64,000 nt of DNA from Dinoroseobacter sp049800775 (GTDB lineage Bacteria > Pseudomonadota > Alphaproteobacteria > Rhodobacterales > Rhodobacteraceae): NCBI RefSeq assembly GCF_049800775.1, contig NZ_JBNAFR010000015.1, positions 5,711 to 69,710 of the forward strand. The letters are read 5' to 3'. A program made the translations under genes and the position numbers. A model generated the notes under the pieces. It was not told the origin of the DNA and did no database searches. It saw nothing but the letters and a program-made list of their open reading frames with translations. Positions 32,213 to 41,009 of the stretch are shown in pieces. Positions within the stretch are counted from its first letter, which is position 1, and each line of letters opens with the position of its first letter.

Positions 32213-32243
32213 TAGTCTCAGATTTATCCGAAAAGCTGTCCAG

Positions 32244-33677
32244 ATGATAGAACCACTTGAGATCGCCGCCCTGATCGAGAAATACGCGCCCCCCGATGTG
32301 GGAAAGGTCAGCGCCCTGCGTCTGGCCATTCGGCGGGGCGTGACCGAACAGGTTCTGAGGCCGCAGGATGAACTGCCCTCTACGCGCAAGGCGGCCCATG
32401 CTCTGGCGATGTCGCGGAATTCGGTGATCGAGGCCTATGAGGGTTTGCAGGCCGAAGGCGTGATTGAGACCCGGCGCGGCGCGCGCCCCAGGGTCTGCGC
32501 CCTGCCCGAGTTGCAGCCCAAGCGCACAGCCCGACAAACTGCGATTTTCCTCTCCGAGCGGGGCCGGGCCCTCAGCGCGGATCACCGCGCAGGCTACGAA
32601 ACGGGCAAGGTTGAGGCGTTTGCGCCGGGCCTGCCGGATCCCAGCCTGTTTCCTCGCGACGATTGGGCGATCTGCCTGAGGCGCGTGGCTCGGCGCAATC
32701 GTGGCGGGCTCGACATGTATGAATCGTTCCAGGGCCTGCCGCTCCTGCGCGAGGCGCTCGCGCTGCATCTCAAGCGCAGCCGCGGCGTCTCTGTCTCGCC
32801 CGAGCAGCTCTTCATCCTGCCCTGCACGCAAAGTGGCATGTCGCTGATAACGGATCTGCTCAGCGATCCCGGCGATACGGTCGTGATGGAGGATCCCTGC
32901 TATGCAGGCGGCAAGGCCCTGTTCGAGGCGAAGGGCCTTAGGACGCGTGCTTTGGCTCAGAATCTGCGCCGGGCCGAAACGACGGAGCGGACCCGGCTGA
33001 TCTATGTCACGCCGTCGACGCAATACCCGACCGGAACCCGGATGCAGCTCGCGCGGCGGCTGGATGTTCTTGCCTTCGCCGAGGCGCAGAATGCCATCGT
33101 GATCGAGGATGATTATGACGGTGATTTCGTCTGGAAAGGCGCGGATGTGCCACCCGTCTTTGCCTTGGACAAGGCGGCGTCCGTGGCGCTCCTTGGGACC
33201 CTGTCCAAGAGCCTGATGCCGGCCATGCGCCTGGGATGGCTGATCGTGCCGCCGGATCTGGTGGCGCCTGTGCGCCGCGCCCACCGCGCGATCGGGGCCA
33301 GCGTGAACACCCATGTTCAGGCCGCCATGGCAGAGTTCATCAGTTCCGGTCGTTTCGCGCGACATCTCAGGACGACGGCACGGATCTATCAGGATCGGAT
33401 GCTGTGCCTCACGGATGCGCTGCACAGTCGTTTGGGCGCGGATATCGCGGTCTCGAAACCGGATGGCGGGCTGCAGATCTGCCTGCGCTTGCCCGACGGC
33501 ACGGATGATGGCCGGATCAAGGACCACCTCTGGGCACGGGGGTTTCAGGTCCTGCCCCTGTCGCGGCTCTGCATCGACAGCCCGGCGCGTGGCCTCGTCA
33601 TCGGATTTGCGCGGGCAAACCCGAGTGCCGCCGCGCGTTTGGCCACCGCCATTGCAGAGGCCCTGCCCGAGCTGTGA
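32244..33677 (+). CDS. MocR/PdxR-family transcriptional regulator
   Basis: 477 residues. A GntR-type winged helix (about 20-85: RLAIRRGV, LPSTRKAAHALAMSRNSVIEAYEGLQAEG) is fused to a class-I aminotransferase-like domain (about 120-470) with the PLP-lysine motif LGTLSKSL, YVTPSTQYPTG and EDDYDGDF. Such proteins sense PLP or an aldimine and regulate vitamin B6 or amino-acid genes. A PdxJ-type gene lies 3 kb away (36786-37556), which may be a target. It starts with ATG 32244 in an atypical context without a clear ribosome site. Confidence 0.92.
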   Translation: MIEPLEIAALIEKYAPPDVGKVSALRLAIRRGVTEQVLRPQDELPSTRKAAHALAMSRNSVIEAYEGLQAEGVIETRRGARPRVCALPELQPKRTARQTAIFLSERGRALSADHRAGYETGKVEAFAPGLPDPSLFPRDDWAICLRRVARRNRGGLDMYESFQGLPLLREALALHLKRSRGVSVSPEQLFILPCTQSGMSLITDLLSDPGDTVVMEDPCYAGGKALFEAKGLRTRALAQNLRRAETTERTRLIYVTPSTQYPTGTRMQLARRLDVLAFAEAQNAIVIEDDYDGDFVWKGADVPPVFALDKAASVALLGTLSKSLMPAMRLGWLIVPPDLVAPVRRAHRAIGASVNTHVQAAMAEFISSGRFARHLRTTARIYQDRMLCLTDALHSRLGADIAVSKPDGGLQICLRLPDGTDDGRIKDHLWARGFQVLPLSRLCIDSPARGLVIGFARANPSAAARLATAIAEALPEL

Positions 33678-33786
33678 GAGGGCCGTCCTGACAAGTGGTC
33701 CGCGGATTTCCCCCAAAGCTGTCCCTGCAGGTGCCTGCCTGACCGGGTAAACTGCGCGTATTCGACCCATAACAGGAGCCTGCCCG

Positions 33787-34035
33787 ATGCCCTTCGCGCT
33801 TATCCCGCGCCGAGCGGAACAGGATGGATCCCATCGCTGGGCGATCTGGGATGGGGTCGGCGCACTGCGTTCGATCAGTTCGCAGCGGATAGCAACCGCA
33901 ACTTTAGGCAGGCTACCAAGGAAAACTGGTTTGCTCGCCACGGGGTCGGGCACCACGCTTGAGCGCGCTTTTTGTCGGTTTGCGCCTTGGCGGGACGGCC
34001 CGCTTGGTTTGGAACCCCGCCGGGCGCTCACATGA
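33787..34035 (+). CDS. short hypothetical protein preceding the acetyltransferase
   Basis: 82 residues starting MPFALIPRRAEQDGSHRW. An AGGAG site lies 8 bp upstream, and its stop overlaps the acetyltransferase start (ATGA), which argues for expression. The C-terminal half (GRLPRKTGLLATGSG, then arginine-rich) looks unlike a folded protein and codon choice is poor, so it may be a decayed gene or a leader frame. No family recognised. Confidence 0.35.
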   Translation: MPFALIPRRAEQDGSHRWAIWDGVGALRSISSQRIATATLGRLPRKTGLLATGSGTTLERAFCRFAPWRDGPLGLEPRRALT

Positions 34036-34538
34036 CGGGCGCGGCCCGACCTCACGCTGTGACGGCGGTCGCCTTTGAAGCGCTGGCTGCCAGAGATCTG
34101 GCGGCACTTGCCGCGCTGAGCGTGACGCCGGACCAAGAAGAGTTCGGAGGCAGTTTCGATGCCTCGCTCGCGGAGTGGCGGACATCCGAGCCCCGGTGCC
34201 TGTTGGGGTTGGCTTTTCTGCGGGACGAAATGCCGATCGGTTTGGTCCTGTTAAAACGACCACCGCTTTCGCCGGACTGGGTTGCGCGTGATGCGGTGTC
34301 GCTCCACGGGTTCAAGATCGCTACGCCCTATCAGGGCGGTGGTCTGGGGTGGAAGGCTCTGGAATGCGCGGTTGAGACCGTGTCGCGGCACTGGTCCGAT
34401 GCCCGCCGGCTCTGCCTCGCGGTCGATGCGGAGAATGCCGCTGCGCTGGCACTCTACCGTGGCGCGGGAATGCAAGACAGTGGCGCAGCGCATCAGGGCC
34501 GTATCGGGGTCGAGTATCGCCTGAGCCTGACCCTCTGA
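34032..34538 (+). CDS. GNAT-family N-acetyltransferase
   Basis: 168 residues from ATG 34032. GNAT features: DLAALAALSVTPDQEEF at the start, IGLVLLKRPP, ISLHGF-type strand (VSLHGFKIATPYQGGGLGWKALE, the acetyl-CoA loop), and VDAENAAALALYRGAGM near the end. Substrate unknown; close in style to spermidine/aminoglycoside-type acetyltransferases of the SpeG/Bsu1853 type. Overlaps the 82-codon frame by 4 bp and converges with the LysR gene. Confidence 0.8.
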   Translation: MTGAARPHAVTAVAFEALAARDLAALAALSVTPDQEEFGGSFDASLAEWRTSEPRCLLGLAFLRDEMPIGLVLLKRPPLSPDWVARDAVSLHGFKIATPYQGGGLGWKALECAVETVSRHWSDARRLCLAVDAENAAALALYRGAGMQDSGAAHQGRIGVEYRLSLTL

Positions 34539-34544
34539 TCATGC

Positions 34545-35444
34545 TTATGTCGCGGCGAAGGCCGCAATGGTCCAGTCCCGCACCGCGATCAGGGCAGCGG
34601 TCGGTTCCAAACCCTCCGGGTACACAAACCAGTAGGCGTAGCGCGCCTTCAGGTGGGTGGGAAACGGCGCCACCAGCCGCCCCGCCGCAATGTCCTCGGA
34701 GATCAGGTGGGACCGCCCGAGAGCGACGCCGTTGCCCTCGATGGCGGCCTGCAAGATGGTGGTGTCATCGCCGAGGCGCGGTCCCTCCGGGGGCGGCATT
34801 GGCACGCTGGCGGCGGCGCACCATTCCGGCCAATCCTCCGGAATGTCCCCATGCAGAAGCGTCGCGCGTGCGAGATCCGCGGGGGCATGCAAGGCGTGGT
34901 CCCGAACATAGCCGGGGGCGGCGACCGGTGTGACGGTTTCCTCCGCAAGCGGGTGCGCCACCAGCCCGGGCGCGGGCTTCGGTCCATACCGGATGGCCGC
35001 GTCGATCCCCTCGGCGGCAAAGTCCACCAGATGGCGCGATGCGCTGACCCGCAGGTCGATATAGGGATGGGCTGACACGAACCCGCCAAGCCGGGGCGCC
35101 AGCCATTTCGCGGCCACCGATGGCAACATCGAGAGCGTGACGACCGCCTGCGCGCTGGCCACCTCAGCCACGGCCCGGCGCGCATCCGCCAGCGCGGGGG
35201 ATAAACCTGCGACGAGGCGGCCACCTGTGGGGGTCAGGCTGAGCCGCGCGCCCCGGCGCAAGAACAGCACGACCCCGATCATCGACTCGAGATCCGCCAC
35301 TTGGCGCGACACCGCGCTCTGGGTGATGCCGAGCGCGCGCCCGGCCGCGGTGAAATTGCCATGCTCGGCCGCCGCCACAAAGACCTCGAGGCTCCGCAAG
35401 GAGGGGCGCGGGTCTGGCCGCCGATCATGATGAGAAAAACTCAT
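34545..35444 (-). CDS. LysR-family transcriptional regulator (GcvA-like)
   Basis: 299 residues. N-terminal helix-turn-helix (about 15-75: SLRSLEVFVAAAEHGNFTAAGRALGITQSAVSRQVADLE) and a substrate-binding domain (about 100-295). The stretch EGIDAAIRYG and AAIEGNGVALG are typical of GcvA-like members. It is divergent from the GntP-type permease gene (80 bp apart), the usual arrangement for a LysR regulator and its target. Confidence 0.92.
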   Translation of the reverse strand: MSFSHHDRRPDPRPSLRSLEVFVAAAEHGNFTAAGRALGITQSAVSRQVADLESMIGVVLFLRRGARLSLTPTGGRLVAGLSPALADARRAVAEVASAQAVVTLSMLPSVAAKWLAPRLGGFVSAHPYIDLRVSASRHLVDFAAEGIDAAIRYGPKPAPGLVAHPLAEETVTPVAAPGYVRDHALHAPADLARATLLHGDIPEDWPEWCAAASVPMPPPEGPRLGDDTTILQAAIEGNGVALGRSHLISEDIAAGRLVAPFPTHLKARYAYWFVYPEGLEPTAALIAVRDWTIAAFAAT

Positions 35445-35524
35445 GTTGAGATCGTAAACTACTCATTTCGTCAAATCAATTCGGGGCAATAGCATGAGTG
35501 ATAAGCATCCAAGTGGAGGGATCC

Positions 35525-36769
35525 ATGTCGCGCGTCACCGAGCCGAAAGCACAAGGGCAGATCCCGGGGCGGGATCTGGCTGGCCTGTTGCGCCGCGCGG
35601 TCCCGGATCTGCCGCTGGTCGTATGGATGGTGCTGGCAACGCTGGCGCTCGGCTTGGCCGGTGGGCTCAGCGCTGAGATGTTGGTGCGCACCTATAATGC
35701 CAGTTTCGGGCTTGCCCTTGGCGAGTTCGCGCTGATCCTGCTGCCATCTTTCGTGCTGGCTGCCGCATTGGGCCATGCAGAGATCGCGTCCCCCAATGCG
35801 GGGCGAGTGGCGGCACTGGCCTCTCCGGTTGCGGGGGCGGGCATGATCTGCCCGGACACGGCCTATGCTGCGCTTTCCCCCGCCGCGGGGAGGCACAAGA
35901 TCGATGTGGCCTTTGGGGCCTATGCCGGGTTCAAGCTGCTCTATCCGGCAGGGCCGCTTCTGGTGGCGACGGGGCTGGGCGTCACGGGGCAGGACGGTCT
36001 GGCCGCAGATCTGGCACTGGCCGGGATTGCCCTCCTTTTACCCGTATGGGCGGTCGGTGTGCTCTGGGGGCGGGTGACCCGAGCGCCGGATGACGGATCC
36101 GGAAAGGACCCTGCCTCAGCCGTGCCCGATGCTGCGACCCGCAAGGTGGTGCGGGCCTTCGCGGCGTTCGGCGTGCTGGCGGGCTTGCTGGGGATGGGGG
36201 CTGCGATGGGGCCGACGGGGCAAAACCTCGTCGATTTCCTGCTGCAACCGAAGGGTGCGCTCTTGGCAGCGGCGGGTCTGGCCTTGTTGCAAACCGCACC
36301 GCGGCACCGGCGCGCGTGTTGGGATGCTGCGCTGGGGCGAACGGGGTCGCTCCTGCTTGTGATCGGCGCGGCCAGTGCCTTTGGCGCGGTGTTGACGCAT
36401 CTGGTGCCACTGGCGGATCTCGTCCCCGATGGACGCGGGATCGGGGCCCTGATCGGGCTCTTTGGTCTGACCGTGGTGTTCAAGCTGGTCCAGGGGTCGT
36501 CCATGGCGACTTTTGCCTCGGTGGCGCCGGTCGCTGCACCGGTCGTGGCCGCCGCCGGGCTCGATCCGGTCGCCGCGGTCTATGCCATCTGTCTCGGCTC
36601 CTTCATCGCGATCTTGCCCAATGACAGCTATTTCTGGCTGGTGCGCCGGGATGCCCTTGGGCGGGAGCCGCGGGATACGCGCGCGCTCTGGGTGCTGGCC
36701 AGCGGGGCGACGCTGCAGGCGGTCACAGGGTTGGGGCTCGTACTCACGGCCAGTCTGCTCTGGCCATGA
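35525..36769 (+). CDS. GntP-family permease (gluconate/hydroxy-acid:H+ symporter type)
   Basis: 414 residues with about 11-12 hydrophobic helices. Family motifs: SPNAGRVAALASPVAGAGM, VFKLVQGSSMATFASVAP and LPNDSYFWLV, which match the GntP/YgbN permeases. Slightly shorter than the usual 440-450. The ATG at 35525 has GTGGAGGGATCC upstream. Likely controlled by the divergent LysR regulator. Substrate is not determined; sugar acids are expected. Confidence 0.88.
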   Translation: MSRVTEPKAQGQIPGRDLAGLLRRAVPDLPLVVWMVLATLALGLAGGLSAEMLVRTYNASFGLALGEFALILLPSFVLAAALGHAEIASPNAGRVAALASPVAGAGMICPDTAYAALSPAAGRHKIDVAFGAYAGFKLLYPAGPLLVATGLGVTGQDGLAADLALAGIALLLPVWAVGVLWGRVTRAPDDGSGKDPASAVPDAATRKVVRAFAAFGVLAGLLGMGAAMGPTGQNLVDFLLQPKGALLAAAGLALLQTAPRHRRACWDAALGRTGSLLLVIGAASAFGAVLTHLVPLADLVPDGRGIGALIGLFGLTVVFKLVQGSSMATFASVAPVAAPVVAAAGLDPVAAVYAICLGSFIAILPNDSYFWLVRRDALGREPRDTRALWVLASGATLQAVTGLGLVLTASLLWP

Positions 36770-36785
36770 CACCATCGCGTCTGGA

Positions 36786-37556
36786 TCACTGGGGCTCGGC
36801 AGACAGTCCGGCGGTTTGGCAGGCCGACAGGTAGCGGCGTACGGTCTCGGTCATCCCGAAGCTCAGCGCATCGCAAAACAGCGCATGACCAATCGACACC
36901 TCGTCTATCGTTGGGATTTGCGCGAGCAGAGCACGCGTGCCCGGCACCGTCAGATCGTGACCGGCATTCACCCCAAGACCGCACCCCCGCGCGGCCATCG
37001 CCGCCTGCGCCAAGCGGTGCAACTCGTGCGCGGCCAAACCGGCATCGGCATGCGCGCTGCCATAGGGTCCGGTATAGAGCTCTACCCGGTCTGCCCCTGT
37101 CGCCGCCGCATCGGACATGTGCGCGGCTTCCGCATCGGCAAAGAGCGCCACCCGGCAGCCCGCTGATTTCAGACGCGCAACCCAGTCGGCGAGCTCCGCC
37201 GCCTGTGCCCGAAAATCCCATCCGTGGTCGCTGGTCGCCTGATCCGGCGCATCCGAAACAAGGGTCACCTGCTCGGGGCGCACGGCCTCGACCAGGGACA
37301 GGAAGCGTGGATCCGGATAGCCCTCGATGTTCAACTCGCGATTCGGAAAGTGCGCGTCGATCATCCGGCGAAAGGTCCAGGCATCCTCGGCAGTGGCGTG
37401 CCGGGCATCGGGGCGCGGATGCAGGGTCAGACCAGCGGCCCCAGCGGTCAGCGCGGCGCGGGCGAGCCCGGGCACATCCGGCCAGGGGTGGCCGCGCCGG
37501 TTCCGCAACAGAGCCGCCACGTTCATGTTCACCGAGAGTTGGGTCATCCGTGTCAC
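36786..37556 (-). CDS. pdxJ: PdxJ-type pyridoxine 5'-phosphate synthase (Bacteroidetes-like variant)
   Basis: 256 residues, TIM-barrel. Residues matching E. coli PdxJ: LSVNMN at the start, the phosphate/substrate loop LHPRPDARH (equivalents of H45, R47, H50), the catalytic glutamate in NIEGYP (equivalent E72), VNAGHDLT (H193) and IGHALF. It condenses 1-deoxyxylulose 5-phosphate with 3-amino-1-hydroxyacetone phosphate. The segments HPRPDARH, NIEGYPD and QVTLVSDAPDQ resemble Bacteroidetes PdxJ more than proteobacterial ones (HLREDRRH, LEMA). It may be a second copy or a transferred gene. Confidence 0.85.
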   Translation of the reverse strand: MTRMTQLSVNMNVAALLRNRRGHPWPDVPGLARAALTAGAAGLTLHPRPDARHATAEDAWTFRRMIDAHFPNRELNIEGYPDPRFLSLVEAVRPEQVTLVSDAPDQATSDHGWDFRAQAAELADWVARLKSAGCRVALFADAEAAHMSDAAATGADRVELYTGPYGSAHADAGLAAHELHRLAQAAMAARGCGLGVNAGHDLTVPGTRALLAQIPTIDEVSIGHALFCDALSFGMTETVRRYLSACQTAGLSAEPQ

Positions 37557-37795
37557 CTGCCTTGGGTCGGGGTCGGACCGGGTCCGGTCCCTGTCGCGCT
37601 GACCCGGAAGATTGCAGCGATTTCACCGCTCGGGGATGGCCACTTTCCTACGAAAGCGCCGAACCATCCCGTGCGGCCAGAGGTGATCACGTCGATCAGT
37701 GGTCCAGTGACCTGTGCGCTGACAGGGCGGAGCGATCGAATGCCTCGCACTTGTTCGCGCCCGCCCCTTGGCCAGCGAAGCCCGGGCCAACCGGA

Positions 37796-38251
37796 TCAGA
37801 CCCCCTCCTGCAAGGGCGGCAATCGCGGATCGAACATCGAGGATTTGATGATCGCGGTGTTTGTCTCTGCCCGGTCATGGAAAGGAAGGAGGATATCGTC
37901 CAGCTCGGAAATGTCCCGCAGCGCCAGTCGGGCGACATAGCAATCCTCCCCGGTGACCCGGTCGCAGGCCATGAAACGGGGTTGCTCCTCGATCATGCGC
38001 TCCACCGCGTGCAGTTGGCCGCTGCGCGGTTTGATCCGCACGAGCGCCTGAATACTGTATCCGAACCGCCGCAAGTCGATCCGACCGCCAAAGCCGGTGA
38101 TATGGCCCTGCTCCTGCAGGCTGCGCAGGCGCTCGCCCACCGCCGGGCCCGAAAGGCCGACATCCTTGCCGATCTCGGCGAGGCTGGTCCGGCCATGAGA
38201 TTCGAGGATTTCCACGATGCGGTAGTCTGTTTGATCAAGGGATTTGGACAT
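37796..38251 (-). CDS. Lrp/AsnC-family transcriptional regulator
   Basis: 151 residues from ATG 38251; a TTG at 38272 is an alternative and neither has a clear ribosome site. Helix-turn-helix (about 5-55: LDQTDYRIVEILESHGRTSLAEIGKDVGLSGPAVGERLRSL) and a RAM ligand domain (about 70-140; GEDCYVARLALRDISELD). It is divergent from the PhzF-like gene (124 bp apart), its probable target. A 239-bp gap separates its end from pdxJ; I see no gene in it. Confidence 0.9.
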   Translation of the reverse strand: MSKSLDQTDYRIVEILESHGRTSLAEIGKDVGLSGPAVGERLRSLQEQGHITGFGGRIDLRRFGYSIQALVRIKPRSGQLHAVERMIEEQPRFMACDRVTGEDCYVARLALRDISELDDILLPFHDRAETNTAIIKSSMFDPRLPPLQEGV

Positions 38252-38375
38252 GAAGGAAGGATAGGCAAACAAGCATCAATCAGAAAGCAAAAAGGAGAAA
38301 CCGCCATTGAGAATGCGGGGACATGCACCTGCCGGATCGGGTAGCTTCCCCGCAAATGAAAGTCAGGAGGTCCCC

Positions 38376-39215
38376 ATGGACATTCAACGCATTGCCGCTT
38401 TCAGCCAAGGCTCCGAAGGGGGCAACCCGGCTGGTGTTGTCCTTTTGCAGGACGCCGTCAGCGCCGCCGAGATGGCGCGTGTCGCGGCTGAGATCGGCTA
38501 TTCCGAGACCGCCTTTGCCGTGGCGCAGGAAGGCGACGCAAGGACATGGCGCGTGCGCTATTTCTCGCCGGAATCCGAGGTGCCCTTTTGCGGGCATGCC
38601 ACGATTGCTCTTGGGGCGGCGCTTGGCGCGCAGGGTGGCGCGGGGAGCTATACGCTTGTTCTGAACGACGCCACGATCAGCGTTGCGGCAGAGGCGACAG
38701 AGCATGGGATGCTCGCGACCCTGTCCTCGCCCCCGACCAAGAGCCGCGCGCTGTCCGAGGCGGAGCTGCGCGATGTCTTGACCCTCTTTGATCTGACCGG
38801 GGCCGATCTCGACCCGCGCCTTGCGCCGGCGCATATCCATGGTGGCGCGGATCACGTGGTCCTGCCGCTGAGGGACCGGGCCCGTCTGGCCGCCATGTCC
38901 TATGACCTCGATGCCGGGCGATCGGTCATGCGTGCCCATGGCCTTGTGACTGTCATGCTGCTCTATATCGAGGAGGGTCGCAGTTTCATCGCCCGCAATG
39001 CCTTTGCCTCGGGCGGCGTGCTCGAGGACCCGGCCACAGGAGCCGCCGCCGCCGCATTCGCAGGCTATCTGCGCGATGCGGGCTGGCCCCATGGCGGCGG
39101 GTTCACCATTAGGCAAGGGGAAGACATGGGCAGTCCGTCCCTGATCAAGGTCGCCCTGGATGATACACCGGGCGCTTCTGTGAGCGTGTCCGGTGCGGCG
39201 CGCGAGATCACATGA
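38376..39215 (+). CDS. PhzF-family isomerase/epimerase
   Basis: 279 residues, two similar halves. N-terminal SQGSEGGNPAGVV, IGYSETAF with the catalytic glutamate, FSPESEVPFCGHAT, and in the second half GVLEDPATGAAAAAFAGYL: all PhzF-family hallmarks. Acts as isomerase or epimerase on small acids; the substrate is unknown. ATG 38376 has AGGAGG five bases upstream. It overlaps the next gene by 4 bp and is likely under the Lrp-type regulator. Confidence 0.92.
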   Translation: MDIQRIAAFSQGSEGGNPAGVVLLQDAVSAAEMARVAAEIGYSETAFAVAQEGDARTWRVRYFSPESEVPFCGHATIALGAALGAQGGAGSYTLVLNDATISVAAEATEHGMLATLSSPPTKSRALSEAELRDVLTLFDLTGADLDPRLAPAHIHGGADHVVLPLRDRARLAAMSYDLDAGRSVMRAHGLVTVMLLYIEEGRSFIARNAFASGGVLEDPATGAAAAAFAGYLRDAGWPHGGGFTIRQGEDMGSPSLIKVALDDTPGASVSVSGAAREIT

Positions 39216-39610
39216 CCCGGCTGCCCGAAATCATCCAGACCTATCTGGACGCCTATAATCGCAAGGATGTCGAGGTCATGCTGGCCTGTCTTGCGCAGGA
39301 GGTGACGTTTCAGAACATCTCGGACGGGGTCGTAACGGCAGAGACCGTGGGGCGGGCCGCCTTTGAAACGCTGGCCCGCGCCGGGGCCGAGGCGTTTCGA
39401 AGCCGCTCCCAAAGGGTGCGCCACGCGATCACGGTCGCGGATACAACCCTGGTTGAGATCGGCTATCGCGCCGAAGTGGCCATGGATCTGCCTAATGGCT
39501 GGGTGGCGGGGCAAGTGCTCAGCTTTCAAGGCGCATCCGCCTTCCGGGTGCAGGATGGCAAGATCATCAGCATCATTGACCAGAGCGACACGGTGGAGGG
39601 CCCGTCCTGA
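39212..39610 (+). CDS. SnoaL-like / NTF2-fold protein
   Basis: 132 residues with the small cone-shaped fold pattern: IIQTYLDAYNRKDVEVMLACLAQEVTFQN, then alternating strands and FRVQDGKIISIIDQSD at the end. Members are isomerases, hydrolases or binding proteins. It is coupled to the PhzF gene by a 4-bp overlap, suggesting a common small pathway. It converges with the GlxA-type regulator. Confidence 0.87.
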   Translation: MTRLPEIIQTYLDAYNRKDVEVMLACLAQEVTFQNISDGVVTAETVGRAAFETLARAGAEAFRSRSQRVRHAITVADTTLVEIGYRAEVAMDLPNGWVAGQVLSFQGASAFRVQDGKIISIIDQSDTVEGPS

Positions 39611-39620
39611 GACGTGCAAC

Positions 39621-40652
39621 TCAGGCGGAGCCTGCGTTGCCGGGTGTGGCCTCAGCGCAAAAGCGCTGCCGGTAGTCCGTGGGCGAAACGCCCAGGCCCC
39701 GCAGAAAGGCGCGTCGCATGCGGTCCTCGCTTCGGAAGCCGCAGAGCGTCGCAATCTGCTTGGCGCTTCTGGACGATGTTTCCAGAAGCTCCTGGGCGCG
39801 TTCAACCCGCATTGCCTCGACGGCCTTGGCCGGGGTCGTGCCGAGGGATTTCGCGTAGCTGCGCGCGAAGTTGCGCGCGCTCATGCCCGCTTCGGCGGCC
39901 AGCGCTTCGACGGTCAGAGGCGCGTCGAGATTGTCCGAGATCCACTGGTGCAAGCGCTCGAACCGTCCCGCGCCATCGCGGAGCTGCCGTGTCAGGGCCG
40001 GGCTATACTGGGACTGCCCCCCGGATCGGACCATCTGCGCGACCATGGCCCGAGCCATCTTGAGCGCGGCGGCGCGGCCCAGATCCTCGGACACGATCGC
40101 CAGAGCCATATCGATGCCCGCGGTGATCCCGGCGGAGGTCCAGACCTGTCCATCCTGAATGAAGATCGGGTCCAGATCGACCTGAACCTGCGGAAAGGTC
40201 TCGGCCAGCCGGGCGCAATCATCCCAATGGGTGACGGCGCGCCGTCCATCCAGAAGCCCCGTCGCCGCCAGAACGAGAGCCCCGGAACAGACGGAGGCGA
40301 CCCGCCCGGCCCCTTTGGCCAGGTCCCGCACGGCGGCCACGAGCTGCGGGTCGCGCATCCCCGGGATTGCCCCCTGTCCACCGACGATGATCAGGGTGTG
40401 GATGGGATGCCCCTGTAGGCCGGACGCGGGCTGCGTCGGGATCGACAGTACGGTGTTCGTCCCGATCATGCCGCCGGGCACGGACACGACCTGACAGGCA
40501 TATCCCTTGTCTTGCGTCGCGGGATCTTCGGCATGGGAAAAGACCTGCAACGGGCCGACGAGATCCAGCAGGGTGATATCGGGATAGACCACGAAGACCA
40601 CCGATCTGGGGGTCTGGCTCGGGTGATCTGGTTTGGCACTTTTTGACGGCAT
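39621..40652 (-). CDS. GlxA-family transcriptional regulator (DJ-1/PfpI + AraC)
   Basis: 343 residues from ATG 40652 (a GTG at 40676 would add eight). N-terminal DJ-1/PfpI-like domain (about 15-195: VVFVVYPDITLLDLVGPLQVF, VCSGALVLAATGLLDGRRAVTHW) with the nucleophile-elbow cysteine retained (SVCSGA), and a C-terminal AraC double helix-turn-helix (about 225-335: LTVEALAAEAGMSARNFARSYAKSLG, IATLCGFRSEDRMRRAFLRGLG). Regulators of this type often control amine or amino-acid catabolism. It is divergent from the DUF1272 gene. Confidence 0.92.
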   Translation of the reverse strand: MPSKSAKPDHPSQTPRSVVFVVYPDITLLDLVGPLQVFSHAEDPATQDKGYACQVVSVPGGMIGTNTVLSIPTQPASGLQGHPIHTLIIVGGQGAIPGMRDPQLVAAVRDLAKGAGRVASVCSGALVLAATGLLDGRRAVTHWDDCARLAETFPQVQVDLDPIFIQDGQVWTSAGITAGIDMALAIVSEDLGRAAALKMARAMVAQMVRSGGQSQYSPALTRQLRDGAGRFERLHQWISDNLDAPLTVEALAAEAGMSARNFARSYAKSLGTTPAKAVEAMRVERAQELLETSSRSAKQIATLCGFRSEDRMRRAFLRGLGVSPTDYRQRFCAEATPGNAGSA

Positions 40653-40716
40653 CTTGGCATTTCTGCCAGAGCTCACAGGACTAGTCTAGACAGAGAGACA
40701 ACCCGGAGTGTGCCCG

Positions 40717-40971
40717 ATGATGAACCTGAAACCGAATTGCGAATGCTGTGACAAGGACCTGCCGCCCGCCTCGTGCGAGGCCCGCATCTGCACCTTTGAA
40801 TGCACATTCTGCGCGACCTGCGCGGAGCACCGGTTCGACAATACCTGCCCGAATTGCGGGGGCAATTTCGTGCCGCGCCCGGTGCGTCCGCCGGAAAAGC
40901 TCAGCCGGTTTCCGGCCTCAACCGAACGCGTTCGCAAGGCCCACGCGGTCTGCGCCGAGCCCCAGACCTAG
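40717..40971 (+). CDS. DUF1272 zinc-ribbon-like protein
   Basis: 84 residues: NCECCDKDLPP, ARICTFECTFCATCAE and NTCPNCGG give nine or more cysteines in CxxC-type arrangements, the DUF1272 pattern. Probably binds zinc or iron. Function unknown; DUF1272 genes are often next to regulators or detoxification genes. ATG 40717 is followed by a second ATG, with CCGGAG upstream. Confidence 0.9.
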   Translation: MMNLKPNCECCDKDLPPASCEARICTFECTFCATCAEHRFDNTCPNCGGNFVPRPVRPPEKLSRFPASTERVRKAHAVCAEPQT

Positions 40972-41009
40972 CCCGTCGGTCCCCGGGTCGGACCGCACAG
41001 CCTGCGGGG

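Noticed and set aside
31976..32243. Search for a tRNA or small RNA in the larger gaps (31976-32243, 41949-42196, 55245-55445)
   Set aside because: No cloverleaf-like arms with TTCGA-type loops could be recognised; only simple dyads are present.
32157..34136. A 659-codon minus-strand open frame opposite the MocR gene
   Set aside because: The plus-strand MocR protein has all family motifs; the antisense frame is an artefact of third-position GC.
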